Positions 10,339-23,000 of a stretch of 64,000 bases of DNA are shown piece after piece. The stretch's first letter is position 1. Each line of letters opens with the position of its first letter. The translations under genes and the position numbers were made by a program. The notes under the pieces were generated by a model that was not told the origin of the DNA, did no database searches, and worked only from the letters and a program-made list of their open reading frames with translations. The stretch comes from Atriophallophorus winterbourni (lineage: Eukaryota > Platyhelminthes > Trematoda > Plagiorchiida > Microphallidae), in assembly GCA_013407085.1 (NCBI GenBank), contig JACCGJ010020033.1, positions 1 through 64,000 of the forward strand, in the 5' to 3' direction.

Positions 10339-10623
10339 CTATAACTTAAACATTTCTATACAGTTTATTCCCAAAACATGTAGGTGGTCGTTAGCTGCTA
10401 CATAGCACACACCAGAAAATTGATGACCTCGAAAATTGAAAATACATGTCAACTCACCGAAGAACGCGAGATTTTCTCCTGAGGCGTTCTTAGCGATGCG
10501 AGATGTAGACTGCAGCTGTGGCTCACCAATAGATTTCCAAGATTTTCGTAAGATGATTGTGATACCCGAAGCCTTCTGGTCGTTTATCTCGATGGAAATA
10601 TATTTTTCAAGACTGCAAAACAA
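10339..10623 (-). pseudogene. Protease of the second gypsy element
   Basis: Minus strand: ISIEINDQKASGITIILRKSW, where the active site D-T/S-G/A is degraded, followed by IGEPQLQSTSRIAKNASGE and HLHVLGINCIEMF, matching the flap and the conserved LG.[ND]. end of gypsy proteases. The normal catalytic triad cannot be read. Confidence 0.65.
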
Positions 10624-10686
10624 CTTACTATTTGTAGAGAATACAAAATTTAACTGTCTTCGGTTAAGGTTTTTCTGGGAATTCGT

Positions 10687-11551
10687 TTAGAAACTGCTTT
10701 CTCTGTGTCTATATTTGCCACATGCTTTACAGCGTTGTGAGTTAAACATGCAAAAACGTGCAGAGTGCCACTGGCCACAATTCCAGCAGGGTGTTCTTGG
10801 TTCTGCTGATCTTATTTGGTTAAAAATTTTCTGATCGTCTCGTCGGACTTTTGTTATTTTGTCAAAAATTGAAACATCGTTTGGCGTTGTGGCCGTCTGA
10901 ATTATTCGTGAATCTTCCTTAAGATTTACTAAGCGTAGGTATTCTGTCATGAGCTTTTCAATAGATAGCTGAGCAGTGTCCAGTTTAGACAACATCGACA
11001 TCACTCGATGAAGTCAATCCGGAAACAAAAAGAAGTGACTTAAACTGATCATCTGATATAATCTTTAACTGAAATCGTTTATATTCGTGGTTGATTCGCT
11101 GGCAAACAATAACATGTCTTTATCTGATGCTCTGTTTATTTTGAGAAAATTTTACGGAATGTTAAAAAGAGATGTTCTCTCGCCAAACATGAATTTAAGC
11201 TTGCTAACTGTCTCTTTGAGTGTGAAATCTCTTGGAGGTTTAGGAAGAATAAAGTTGCAATATTGTGAATGTTCTGTGGGGCCGAGCTTTTGCATAAATA
11301 ATCTGACTCTTGCGTTCTCGTCCAATGCAAAACCATCAACAAGAAATATATGTTCATAACGCGCATATCATGCTTGACCGGAGTTTAGGTCATAATTAAA
11401 TTCTTGGGTGCTGTTTGCCAATGTTTTTTGAATGCGGTTTTGCATGTTCTTAAGTATTCAAATTACGTTCCGACAATAGAGCATCAAATAGTTTGTTTTG
11501 ACGGTGCTCCATTTCTGTGATGAAACGAACGATTTCTTCATTCAAGCTCAT
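10687..11551 (-). pseudogene. Gag of the second gypsy element with CCHC knuckle
   Basis: Minus strand start MSLNEEIVRFITEMEHRQNK at 11551, then after frameshifts DENARVRLFMQKLGPTEHSQ, YCNFILPKPPRDFTLKETVS and KLKFMFGERTS (11366-11190), and finally CWNCGQWHSARFC (C-x2-C-x3-H-x4-C) plus a partial second knuckle CKACGKYRHRES (11004-10687). The middle block is the capsid region and also occurs at 49421-49670. Gag would package the RNA. Confidence 0.8.
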
Positions 11552-12050
11552 CCCGCCACTCTTTTGAAAGTTTATCCCCGTCGCCAAAATATCATAATTG
11601 TGGGGTGTCGCACTGGCCCAGCCGTCAGTCAGAGAACACAACCAAACTTGAACTCGTTTATTTGCCGATTGAATGAATAAAAATCTTGGTAAAATGAGTG
11701 ATTAGCACATTATCTATACCGTATACAGTAATCACTCTTCACATCAACAATCTATATCGATCGATCTATAATCTATTCACGATTATTATTATTCTCGTTC
11801 CCTGCTCCGCAACACCATAATCTGCATACGTTTGGGCTTATAAACACGATATTTGGACTTATGATCGGAAACCATCAGTGATATAAACTCTTAACTATTC
11901 TTACAATTTATCAAGATTTTCAAGTTGGAGTTAGCTTGTAATGTTATTTCATCTTGGTGAATTTAAGTGTAGAAAACGAACCACAGGAAGTTCTTAACTG
12001 AGGAGGGTGACCTACGGATTTTTAATAAAGCATTTATTGTTAAAAGTGAA
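11552..12050. other. Probable 5' LTR/leader of the second gypsy element, then AT-rich DNA
   Basis: On the minus strand TTTTGGCGACGGGG just upstream of the gag ATG resembles a primer-binding region, so the LTR should start near 11585 (TATCATAATTGTGGGG on the + strand). Bases 11640-11675 resemble 49940-49985 (TGACCGAATGAATGA-like), the corresponding position of another gypsy copy. The outer LTR end cannot be placed. Confidence 0.45.
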
Positions 12051-12615
12051 TATGTTTTAGTGAAACTCTGCTGCAAACTCCTAATTGGCTTTTATTATGA
12101 ATATGCTATAAACATTGTGGTTTACTTTCATAAACAGCATGGATTCGTTGGAATCAAATTCTCCGTTCATCAAGTTTGTCGAAAACCTGTCTGCAGAAAT
12201 GATAAAAATATCAACATCAAATCCATCACATGCGTTCGCATATATCTGCGATAGATTTTTGAGCACTAAATTCTTTAAATTCGTTGCGTTGTTAACTTCT
12301 AACCTTATTTTCTTGCTTTTAAGTATAAGTATCTGTATTAACAGATTGTGACCAACTTTAAGCAAACAATCTGATATTCTGCGTGGATTTTGAATATAAA
12401 AACCGATTACATAGTTCGAATATTAGAGATAGTCACAAAAACACGTTACACAAAACATTTATTATTTACCAAAGAGATGTTTACAGCAGTGTGCATAGGT
12501 GCATACATCGGATGGAAATACATTTATGGTTTTATATTTATTTTTGGTAAACGTCACATTTCCTTAGCCTCTGTTTCACAAATTCTTCACGAATATTTCC
12601 GAGCAAATCAAAACA
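12051..12615. other. No gene recognised
   Basis: Open frames on both strands at 12081-12365 and 12390-12734 have no motif I recognise. Confidence 0.45.
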
Positions 12616-12814
12616 ATTCTCTCATAATAAATCTTCAAATGTACGTTTGCTCTAAATTTATGAAACCATATATATATAGTCCTTATATAAATATCCAGTG
12701 GTGTTGTACAGCTACGAACTTTTTTATATCATAAATTATTGAATGTTGAATGTTGAATCTAAGGTTTCATAAATTCAGAGCAAACGTACATTTGAAGATT
12801 TATTATGAGAGAAT
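12616..12814. repeat. Inverted repeat, 52-bp arms
   Basis: 12616-12667 (ATTCTCTCATAATAAATCTT...GAAACC) and 12763-12814 (GGTTTCATAAATTCAGAGCA...GAGAAT) are reverse complements with one or two mismatches, separated by 95 bp. The RNA or single strand could form a long hairpin. Confidence 0.9.
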
Positions 12815-12907
12815 ATTTTGAGGCATTAGGAAGATAGACAGTTTTGTACTTACAAAACATGTCTTTATTGTCGCGGAATGATGAAAAAATATTCTTTTGG
12901 ATAAAGA

Positions 12908-14436
12908 TCATTTGATATAAACTGAATGTAGGGTGGAAACATATGCAGTTTTTTTTCTGAAAATCCTTTCACTAGATGATTGTACAACATCCATTCCATG
13001 AGAGACAAACGCGCATCGAATAGAAGAACCTACGTTAGTTCCGGTGCAATGTGGAATATCACATGCTAGTGGGTGAGTACGTGTGACGTGGCTTGACCGG
13101 ACGCGAAATAGATGGATCTGAGGGTGCATCTTTGAGTTCATTATTTTATAAGTTAGGATTTGATCCAATCGAAACAGTCTGCGAGGCAGTGTATGCAAAT
13201 TTAGATGAACGAGTCGATGCTGATATGGTAGGTTGCGGAGACTGCCAAACATTTTAGTTGCTCTGTGATAAATCCTCTTGAGCAGCTTGATGGCATTTTG
13301 TAGCCATGGGACCCAAGCTAGCACTGATTAATCCGTCACTGTGTTAATATACGTATTTATGAGCATGGGAAAATATCTGAAAATATTCTGAAGCATACCT
13401 ACCATGCGTTTAGCTCGGTTGTACTCTGCTTCACATTGCTTGTTATTCTTAAGATTTCCACTAATCCATACGCCGAGGTCTTTTTCTTTGGTTGTCCATT
13501 CCAGTTGTTTTGATCCAAGGTTGCACGAGAATGGGAAAGGTTTGCCTATTTGCAACATTTCACTCTTTCGGAAGTTGAATGGAAGTTTGTTTCGCTCCAA
13601 CGAGCTGTTGAATATATCCAAATAGCTTTGTAAGCGCAAACATTTGAGGCTCTACGTGATTCGCATCCAACGTTCAACATCATCCGCAAATAGAACCGTT
13701 TTGGCCGCAACAAGTTTCGGAAGGTCGTTGATGTAGGCAAAAGAAGAGAACCGGACCAAGTACTGAAACTTGAAGGACACGGCTAATGGCTTCGGTTTCC
13801 TCAAAATCACACCATCGATACGTACAGTTGCCTTGCGTTCAAGAAGGTAACTTCTCGACCAGGTAAGAAGGCACCCATTAATACCATCATTGTGCAGCTT
13901 GATCAGGATTATAGGATGATCCACGCGATCAAACTTCTTTGATATGTGTAAGTAACACGCAAGCACGCAACCACCATCATCAACTGCCTGCGTCCAGTCG
14001 TTATTTTTCTTCAGTAGATTACACAAGCAAGAACGAGACTTCCGAAATCCATGTTGCTCTCCGGAAAGCAAGTTTGGAACTTCGAGATAACGCACAATTC
14101 TTCCGCACACAATTCGCTCCATAACTTTTGAGATTACTGAAAGAAGTGTAGCATGGCGGTTATTTGCTTGTACAGAAAGAGCTCCACCTTTGTACGCGGG
14201 TGTTATGAATCCTCTCTTCCAGTCAGTTGGTACAACACATCCCCTCATATAGTGATAAAATAAATCTTAAAGTGGTTTGCACAATTGATTGCCGCATAAC
14301 TTATGGATTGCAGGTATGATTCCTTCAGCTCCATGTTTGTGCAATTCGAGTCATGATCACTGATATTTATATTATGTTCATCGCAAGCTACCATTGATTC
14401 CATCCAAATAACGTTATACACTTTTCTATTTCGCAT
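12908..14436 (-). pseudogene. CR1-like reverse transcriptase
   Basis: Minus strand: WKRGFITPAYKGG, ATLLSVISKVMERIV, SGEQHGFRKSRSC, CYLHISKKFDRVDHP, AYINDLPKLV and FADD (motif C, intact) in 14248-13652. Then FNFRKSEMLQIGK, KDLGVWISGNLKNNKQ (13639-13328) and LKRIYHRATKMFG, LVHLNLHTLPRRLFRLDQIL (13324-12908). This covers fingers, palm and thumb of a target-primed reverse transcriptase. There are at least three frame changes, and the usual VPQGSVLGP motif is damaged. Confidence 0.88.
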
Positions 14437-15130
14437 TGTTTACTTTACAATCCTACTGATGCTGCACACGTGTTTTGATAAGCAGAACGAGGCGGTCGCT
14501 TTGACCCAGCAGAGGGCGATACTGAACACCTTCAACGGCGTTGACATCAAAGGATAAGACCAGATCTTAAACCGATGTCTGTTACAAATATCGTTGTCGT
14601 GTATAATCGAAAACATGATTATACATGGGGATGTAATCGAACAGTTCGCGAAATTTGTAGTCTAGTGATTAGGGTGAATGATCTACTTGGTTATATAGTC
14701 GGGGCAGATTGAAGTCTCCCATAATCAGCAATTGCCAATTGCGCTGTTTTTCGGCGTACGGTATTGCTTTCAATAGGTTTTTGTTATGCGCATCCAATGA
14801 TGGTGGTAAACGGTAAACTATACCAACGATGCAAATGTCGCCTGATTCGAGATTCAAGTTGCACAATATATTGCCTTCCAGATCGAGTTCAGTTTCTGTA
14901 ACTACCGTACAGTATAGACGTACGTAGAGTTAAACAGCTACTCCAGCACATGTTCTCAAGCGGTTTCTCCGAAAGAGGATCATGCTTGTAATAGAGAGCT
15001 AACGATTACTCACTTAAGGTTCAAAGCCGTGTCTCGGTTATTGCTATGACGTATAGTGAGTGCTGATTATCGGGATCTATCAGTTTAGCTAGTTTCTTTG
15101 GATTGTGCGTTTGTATATAGGCAGTTGATT
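14437..15130 (-). pseudogene. AP-like endonuclease of the CR1-like element
   Basis: Minus strand: QHSLYVIAITETRL (catalytic Glu in ITET) near 15060-15010, then ICIVGIVYRLPPS and LLIMGDFNLPRL (GDFN box) in 14866-14669. The frame is broken between them, and the C-terminal part is decayed. The enzyme would nick target DNA to prime reverse transcription. Confidence 0.75.
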
Positions 15131-15136
15131 GTGGTT

Positions 15137-15644
15137 TTAGTATACACTGAGGTAGCTAAAAGCTCGTCTATTTGCTCGAACCTTTGAGGTTGGACATCGG
15201 TCGTCTTTTAGGATTACCACACTGTTTCTAATCTGAGTGTCGTCTGATTGTAGAAGCCGTGGTCCATTAGACGGTTTCAGTGTAAAAAGTCTGTGGTCAC
15301 TCATTCTGGCATCCTTCGGGAGATTCCTATGATTTGCTTTCCAGTTGGCTTTAATGGATTCCATCATACCTTTTTTTCAAAAATGTTATTTTCAGAGGTT
15401 TTGGCCCGGCACCTTTATAGTTTCGTCACCGACGTATTCCTAAAGTGTCCATCACGACCGACTCGTGAGATCCGATGCTGTTGGTAACGTAGAACCATTG
15501 TTTGTAATCGTGGTGCTGTATTTCACTTCCTGAAGCAGCATTAGTGTGTTCGGGAACACCAAGAAGAATAACACTGCGCTTGTCAGATGTTTTCCCATTG
15601 TTTAATTTTTTATCTACCGAGGAATATCAGCATGTATGCTGCAC
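15137..15644. other. Linker between ORF1 and endonuclease, no clear domain
   Basis: Short minus-strand frame 15367-15137 continues the endonuclease leader. Otherwise no motif. Confidence 0.4.
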
Positions 15645-16391
15645 TTAGTCTGTGAACATGTACGGAGCAATTAAGAGTTTAGAAAAATTTCTTTCATCTC
15701 TTTTTAGGTTTTTTACAGTTATTCTCAGTAAACGCGGGTCGTCAAGATGAGGAGAAATGGGGTGCCGGCTTAGCGGGTTATTGAATAAGGCAGTATGGAG
15801 CTCATATCCATAATTGAAAACAGCTGGTACCATTGTTCAATGTCGTGAATTCTTCTACTTAAGAATAGTGTCCCTGCATGTCTCCGGTACATTGCTGCAG
15901 ATTACACTGAGGTTCATTATGTTTTTTGTTTCAATATTGCTTTTGGAGGTAAAGAAATGTTGCTGATGGACAGTCAGAAGACGCCCCTTCGACTGTTTAA
16001 GCTGACTAACATTTGAGTCGTAGCCAGCGTTCGCATCATTAAACAGTTCAGCGTCCCGCAAGTTCTCTTTAAGCAGCAGAGCATCGTTTGGAGTTACGGG
16101 ATGAAGCGTTGGATTTATGTTGGTTTCATTTTTGAGTGAGTTATTGTGGGCAATTACTATCGACTTTAATATTTCCTCGAATTTTTTAGAACAGTTTTCT
16201 ATGTATTTGATTTGAACTTCTAGGTTACCTGATTGTGAAACATTTTTCTCGGCGCCGTTTAACGGCTTTGTTCTAGAGAGGCTGCATACATAACAGACAC
16301 CTGGAATTTCAGCATAATTAATAAAGACTACTTCCTCTTTATTGAAAACTTTATCGCAATTAGTGTTCATCATTTTGACCACACATAACAC
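15645..16391 (-). pseudogene. ORF1 of the CR1-like element
   Basis: Minus strand 16391-15855 reads NKEEVVFINYAEIPGVCYVC with a C-x2-C pair and a coiled, charged middle, ending NIMNLSVICSNVPE. After a frameshift, 15833-15645 reads LSRHPISPHLDDPRLLRITV. The end matches the ORF1 at 61088-61477 (NLSVICTNVTE and SPHKDDPRLLRITLQS). The second part resembles the RRM-like nucleic-acid-binding segment of non-LTR ORF1 proteins. Likely role: RNA binding of the element's transcript. Confidence 0.65.
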
Positions 16392-19300
16392 ATTACTACT
16401 TTAGATTTCACACTTACACCCTTTCGCATGGGAACGTATCGCAACGTATTTGATGCAAATAAACAAGTAAAAAAGTTGTGGTGACCGTAGTTTTGATTCC
16501 ACACAAAAGAAACACGGCTTGTTGAATTTATCATAAAACGGTCTTCCGAATGATAGCGGTTGTGAGCAAGTCGAAACAGCGACAATAAATTTTGCAAGCG
16601 CAAAACATTTTCAAGGTGATGTGTAAAATAGGAACTTCCAAAATATTGATCACAGGACACTAAAAACGATTAAGTACAATAGAACTCTTCAAGCGAAATC
16701 GAATGGTGTAGGAACAATCCAGATGAAATCAGCCAGTGACTAGTAATGTCAAACAGTATCAGAGCATAAAATTATACGTCGAACCATTAACTGACAGAGT
16801 CTTTAATTTCTGAGCTTTTTAGCAGTTTTTATATATTTATTGCTCATTAGTGTAATTTTGCTTCAAATTACAAAAGAAAGTACATCTAAATTAAGCTTTA
16901 TTTTTTTAGTTTTGACACATTAGAGGTTATCAGCAGTGTATATCCATGACTGGTTCCAAGGTTGTCACGGCCGGGGCGGTTTTGGGGATAAGCTCCTTAT
17001 TCCAAAAATGCTCCAATAGCACACGTCTCATATAGCCTCTGATAACCAAGTCCAGCTCCTGTCCTGCACGCGTGGTCCTGTGTGACCCGACGGAACTGCT
17101 TCTAGTGACAGGTGAAAGGGCGAAAGCGGCTGACTGGGGCCTAAAACCAGCATGCTTCGGGCAGGTGGAGCTCGTAATTCCATGAAGGCGGTCCACCTAG
17201 GGAAAGAAAAACCCTTACCTGAAACCTCCAGTGCTTTGTGGCTAAATTCAATCATGGAAAAGGCTTCAGGCTTCAACTTCAAGGAAAAATCCGGAGCCAG
17301 AGTGCCCTTAGGCAGTCTGAAGTTTTAATTAACTTCGCCATGTTAACTCCTGCGACATCATCAGTTTAGCAGTTCCTTTGGTTCTGGAAGTTCAGTGGAG
17401 AGCGAGCACTTGCTGCATGGGCAAAAGCTAGTTTTCCATATTGAACTGCCTTGGCGTACATCATATCCATGACTGGAACCGAATATGAAACATTTACCGT
17501 CTTGATGTTACGTCGTTGTGTTTATCACTTAGTCAATCCGTCTGTTAAGCTAGGTTGTAATAGCCCATTACGAACCGAAGGAAATCATTCTTAACAAGCA
17601 TTAAGGTTCCAGAGGAGGTAAGTGCCGTTGGTCGCTCAAACCTTCACTTCGCTGAAAGGCTTAATAATAGGCTGGATTGTTATATAAGTGAATATTACTT
17701 CTCCGAATACCCAATTGAACAACTATTTATTGGTATTCCAATTTCTGGTGTATTGACAGTATTAAGCACTTACTGTTTACCGCATACTTCCATGCAATAG
17801 GCAGTCTACTTTCTGCATCTGATCACTGAGTAAACGTGATAGTGCGTTAGACAATATTATCACAGAATGAAAATCATTAGATACATGATAATATATGATG
17901 TATTGCATTTAATCTTGATCAATTAATATACATATCAGTTAGTGAGTGCATTGAAAGTGTTCAGATGTACATTCGTTAGATCATATAATTCAGTTTGTTA
18001 AAATTAGTAAAACCTACCATATCTTAGAGTTTAAAATGGATTAAACTAATATACGGTTTGATATATAATTCACTCAAAATTGAAGAATCAAGAATATATG
18101 CTATAACATTTTAACGGTTGACAAAACCATAGGATTTTCCTATAAGGTCATATAATATACGAAAATTAAAGCATAACAAAATAGCCAGTTTGTAGTTCAA
18201 AATAAAAACAGGTTTTACCTTAAAAAATACCGGTTGAAATTTGCGGGACCTTCATTTCTGAGATTATACGACCATGAGCTTACCAATGACAGGTGAAAGG
18301 GTGAAAGCATAATAAATTATAGAATCAGATAGGTTGTCGCCATCAAATATACGAGTAATAACAACGGAAATCCAATGTTTATCTACAAATCCTTTAAGAA
18401 ACAATAGTTCAAGGGTTGGGAAAGCAGTTCTCAAACCCGAAAATGGCGGAACATGAGGAATATCCGATTTGATGCCATCTCTAACTGATGATTTTTTACA
18501 AATCCGTTTGAACAATTGACTTGTTTGTTCATTTATGTATATGGGTTAAAAAACACATACAATCTTGCAGGAAAAATCTCTGGTTTCAGAGGCGATAAGA
18601 ATTCTTTAGATATCGGTATTTGCGATGGATTGATATATGGTCTGGAATGTTAACTTTAACGTAAACGCTCCTCCTGGCTGTAATTCTTTGAAAGCTGTTC
18701 GTTTGACATATTCCCCTTGTTCGTTTGCTCAAATAATGGACGCTGAATGACACGTATTATTAGATTCTGCTTTACAACTCAAACAAGAGCTCAAGGAATA
18801 TATATATATATATATATAGCTGAATTTTGTGAGTGCATTTCATAAAAATTAAAAATATAACTTTGAAATTAGTTTGGTTAATTTGTCTGACATAGAAAAC
18901 TTCTGTTTATTAAACATTAAAGCCTTGAGCTTGCCTTTCTAAGTGACACTTTATTTGATTACGGCCATAGTTATCGCCAAACCCAAATGATATTACTAAA
19001 ACTTGATTTTATGTCTAACGATTTTCATTTACCGGATTGGTGTTCTACACTTCGGTGTTGTGCTAGATTAATGAGTTTGAATGGCCTACTTGCAAGGGGT
19101 TGATTCATTCTGGTAAAATGGGATTTATCATAAATTGCTTTCAATAACCATCTTCATTTTGAAATAAGCATTTTCGTTCAGATAGCTATATAGGTTAATG
19201 AAACGTTTGGTTAAAGTAGCTGTCATTTGAATGCATAATTGATACCCAATCTGACGAATCATTTCGCATTAATGCATGTTCCGTTCCAGATTCATCGATA

Positions 19301-19610
19301 CCGCAATGTCTCGATTAGAGTTATAAACGTGAAGATTTATTCACTAAATAAATGAAAGTTCTCGCAGAAGATATTTCATTATCTTTTGTACAGAATGACG
19401 AAATAAACTTCAAAATATTTGGATGTATTTTAACGCCTAAATGCCTAAAATTTTAATAATAAATGTTGCCTATCAGAGTCATTGGTCACGATGATAGTTT
19501 AACTACAATAAGCTAAGAAAGCAAATTGATCTTATAAAAAATTAAGCGAGAATATAGATGAATATTGAACACTAAACGGATGTACGGACCATGTTAGTTC
19601 TAAATGTTTC
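16392..19610. other. Intergenic; GC-richer unclassified segment at 16930-17480
   Basis: 16930-17290 is markedly richer in GC than its surroundings and is open on the minus strand in two frames without a motif I know. ATATCCATGACTGG occurs at both 16941 and 17465. A minus-strand frame at 18515-18264 is open but unrecognised. The rest is AT-rich and holds a short (TA)n near 18799. Confidence 0.4.
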
Positions 19611-19660
19611 GCTGACCCACTAAACGAGTTTCGTGTGCTTTCTATGTGACTCATCAGCAA
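19611..19660 (-). ncRNA. Probable hammerhead ribozyme remnant
   Basis: Minus strand: CTGATGA (19657-19651), an 18-base insert, GAAAC (19632-19628), then TCGTTTAGTGGGTC. ACTC can pair with GGGT as helix III, with GTC as the cleavage triplet. Helix II is poor (about two pairs), and helix I does not pair well, so it is probably inactive. It resembles the ribozymes of schistosome repeats and Penelope-like elements. Confidence 0.45.
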
Positions 19661-19906
19661 AAGCGTAATCTCAGTGATCACGCTACTCCAGATTGGATAA
19701 CTTGCTAACTCTCCAAAGTTAAGTCGATCGATACGCTTCGTGAATCTTGAGTTTACGATGTCGAAGACATCAAAAAATTCACAACGTTTTTAATCGTATC
19801 ATAGCGGTGTGCACAGTCATTGGTGGCAATCTTCTTTTTCTGTGTGCTGAGACTGGTCGTGACCCGTTACCATGAATATAAATGTTTTTCGTTTATCGAC
19901 ATCGCC

Positions 19907-20000
19907 ATGTCGATTAACAGAGTAACGCAATTCGTACCTAAAATGCTATTACATGCTATTATAAGCTACATGACATTAACTTCGTTAGTACGAGGTGAAA
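19907..20000 (+). CDS. Exon 1 candidate: signal peptide
   Basis: ATG at 19907, then a basic N-end and a hydrophobic run (MLLHAIISYMTLTSLV) followed by RGE, as in a signal peptide. The donor is GAAA|GTAAGT at 20001. Ends in phase 1, which fits the acceptor of 24960. The frame is open upstream, but no earlier in-frame ATG was found. Confidence 0.5.
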
Positions 20001-23000
20001 GTAAGTCTGATTTAATGAACACTAATTGCTTGAAATATTCCTTGTGGCCAACACAGTGATTCTAAGCGTGTTTAATATTAGTCTAGAGAGTTTTTGCACT
20101 GATTGTAGTTTTAAAAATCCTGATTCAAAGTTAGGTTGGCGTATGGTAACTAACACAGTGTAGCGCATTGTCTTTGTACCACAACGCTGCTCGAATATAT
20201 GTTAATAATTCGTGACTGGATATTAGTTGTCCTTGTGAATAATAGCACAATAAATACGAGCAAACTGTGTAAATGCTGACGGTTTGTATCTTACTATAAA
20301 AACGTGTTTCAATCGTTCGCATCTGTAGACTTTACCTCGCTTTTTCACTTGACATTTCCTTGATATAAGTTTCATGAATACATCACGAGCTTCTGTAGTT
20401 ATGCATGACTTTCAAATTGACTGATAATTTTATCGCTAATTTAATATCCGATTATATTCGCAAACATTAGAATGAGTTTCACGTTTTGGTAATCAAAGTC
20501 ATCCGAAATACCTGCACAACTAGCCCCACCACCAAAAAAACATTTTAATTTACGACAGTTACCAACTCAGTGTCATGGTTTCAAACGACCACTCGCAGCG
20601 AGAATATATATGCATCAGTTTCCCGCTAATTTTCAGTTACACATCCTGCAGAGAATGTTTACAACATCGTTGAAAACCGTCAATGGTGAATACAATGGCA
20701 ACGCCGTTCACTGGAAACGAAGTTCAACTTATGTTGCTTTTTTATAAAAGGCGACAGGACAGCCTACTGTATGCCATCTGCCAAACCACGATGAAACATT
20801 AATTACTATCCTCCAGCCTGGCAGTCTTGAGGAGCACGCAATTCAATTTTAGAAGCCAACATCATTACTGATCTAAACTGTATACCGATATATATATCAT
20901 AAGGGCTGTGAAAGATCCAGGCTAAAGTTATTCAATTGTCGTTTTTGTCACTCGATTTAGGGGACAGATACTAAACCTTCTGTGAGTAATAAATGTTTTA
21001 AATTGGTTGCACGAGATTTATTTTGTGGCGAAGATACGGAAGTGGTAAACGTATCCTAGTAACATTGACAGCAAAAATACAAAAAGATTTAAAATAGGAT
21101 TACTGTGATATGATTGATAGACACGAAGTACTATACGTATTATATGATTACGTTTTTTTAAAAAATTACATCGGTCATAACAGACATTAGAAGACTTATC
21201 CTGAAATCACATTGACGGGTCACCATTATTAAACTACTAACCGAAAACGTTTTCCTTGCACTTCGTTAAGGAAAAATTGTCTTCGACATTATTAGACCAA
21301 TTAATTGAACTACATGGCATGGATCGGCTACGCAAACTTAACATTTATCTAAATAAACTCAAATTATCATACTCATTGAATTGAATATACATATCCGTCT
21401 AAGTGAATAACTTCGTCTTGAAGTTTGCAAACTAGAAGGAAATATCATTCAAATGCTACTATAAGTAGTTTCCGCGATTTTTAGTTATACTAATCGTTTG
21501 ATGATTATCCAAATGCCACTTATTATTTGAATACGTTGTTTGAATTATTGGTTTTCTCTTTGCTAATTCTTGTTCATGTGCATGCGCAGCGTTTTCATAT
21601 ATCCAATTTATGGTATGTCTCGTATGTCACTAAAGACAGAGTTCGTTACTGGAAAACTACGATCAGCATAATTATTGGTTCTGACATTTATTCAGACAGT
21701 ATGTGTAACATTCAAAATTTGACAAAACTAATACCGTGTTTAAGAAAATTTGTAGCCTAATAAACAATATAGAAAATTGTAACATGTTTATTTGTCTATC
21801 AAAAGCAATATTTCTTCTCGTTGACTTGGAGACGAATATGTTTGCCCATAACGAGCAATGCGGACAAATTACACCAGAAAAGATGAAACACATGGCCGAA
21901 GTGGTGAAGTTGACAATTTAGCTTTATACACTTTCAATATATCATCCGCATTCTGCCTGATACAATTTATTTTTTTTGTTTAAACGGTGTTAAATATTTC
22001 CAACCGTTTCCGTGTCAATTTAAATTATACTATGACAAAGAAAAAGTTGTATATTGATGTCAACGTTAAACAAAAACTCCGGCATGGATTAAATGAAGCA
22101 TTTAAGGACTACGTTACATTATGACTTTGATTGAATATATTCGACTCGTTCGTTGTTATTCACTGAATGTATTTTCTGCATCAAATAGACTGCATTCGGT
22201 CCCATTCGCATTTCAATGTCATAGATCACACATTTCGATCAATTGTGAACTAGGATTGTATGTAAATAACTAAGCCCTTAATGGAAGGGTTTAAAAATGA
22301 ATAAAAGTTTTCCGATTTCTTTTCCGGTTGACACATTAGAAACAGCATATCAGTCAAGTTAAATATAAATAGTATGAAATACACTAAATCGCGTATCGAT
22401 GAAATCAATTTTACAAAATGTTTCTTTCAATTCGATTAACATATACAGTTATTACATTTTTATAACGGGTCTAGTTGTGGCATTTGAGCGAAGGACAGTA
22501 AGTAGAATGTAAAGTTAATTAGCAATGCATAAGTGCCTCATCCATGAACTTATAATGATTTAACAATCACCTTGAAGAATTTGATTCGTTGGGTTTGCTT
22601 ATTTCATCAGTGTAATAATTGACTAGCTAGACATTTGCACTTGGTTTGCACCAGGTTCAATGAAAACGACACGATCCACGTTTTGCAAGTGTTAATTATA
22701 TTTTTGTGCTCAAAAGTTACGGTGTATGTTTTTATCAATAAACCTTAAAGTATACTAGAATAAAATTCACAGTTTACAAATCCGGAATATTTTCCATCCA
22801 CTTATTAAATATATGCTGTACATACAATGATCACCTTCAATTTACTAGTTTGTATGATAAATTCTAGATAAGAAGATGTCTTCATTTACCAAATTGCGCC
22901 CTAACAAGATACCACATTGTGGGATATCGTATGGTTCTCGCGGAAATAAGAATACATCTCCAATTGGCGAATTCAACGCTCTTAGAAGGCTTGATTGAAT

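Larger units (their letters stand above)
7924..11590 (-). mobile_element. Ty3/gypsy retrotransposon, second family, decayed
   Basis: Minus strand order: gag (11551 to about 10687, with CCHC box), protease, RT, RNase H, integrase. The CCHC zinc knuckle and the YMDD RT box point to a different gypsy lineage from family A, closer in look to the Mag/Kabuki-like group (impression only). Numerous frameshifts and internal deletions are present. The 3' LTR is absent: the integrase ends at the pseudo-exon at 7937. The 5' LTR should begin near 11585. Confidence 0.85.
12908..16391 (-). mobile_element. CR1-like non-LTR retrotransposon, nearly full length but broken
   Basis: Minus strand, in order: ORF1 (16391-15645), AP-type endonuclease (about 15130-14440), reverse transcriptase (14436-12908). 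This is the CR1/jockey superfamily layout. The same RT family appears at 29850-30930, and an ORF1 of the same type lies inside the inserted element at 60849-61477. Frameshifts separate the domains. Confidence 0.85.

Noticed and set aside
17358..17380. CTGATGA on the minus strand as another hammerhead
   Set aside because: No GAAA box within reach and no helix II.
18264..18515. Minus-strand open frame with protein-like sequence ending in a hydrophobic run
   Set aside because: No start context, splice partner, or recognised motif.
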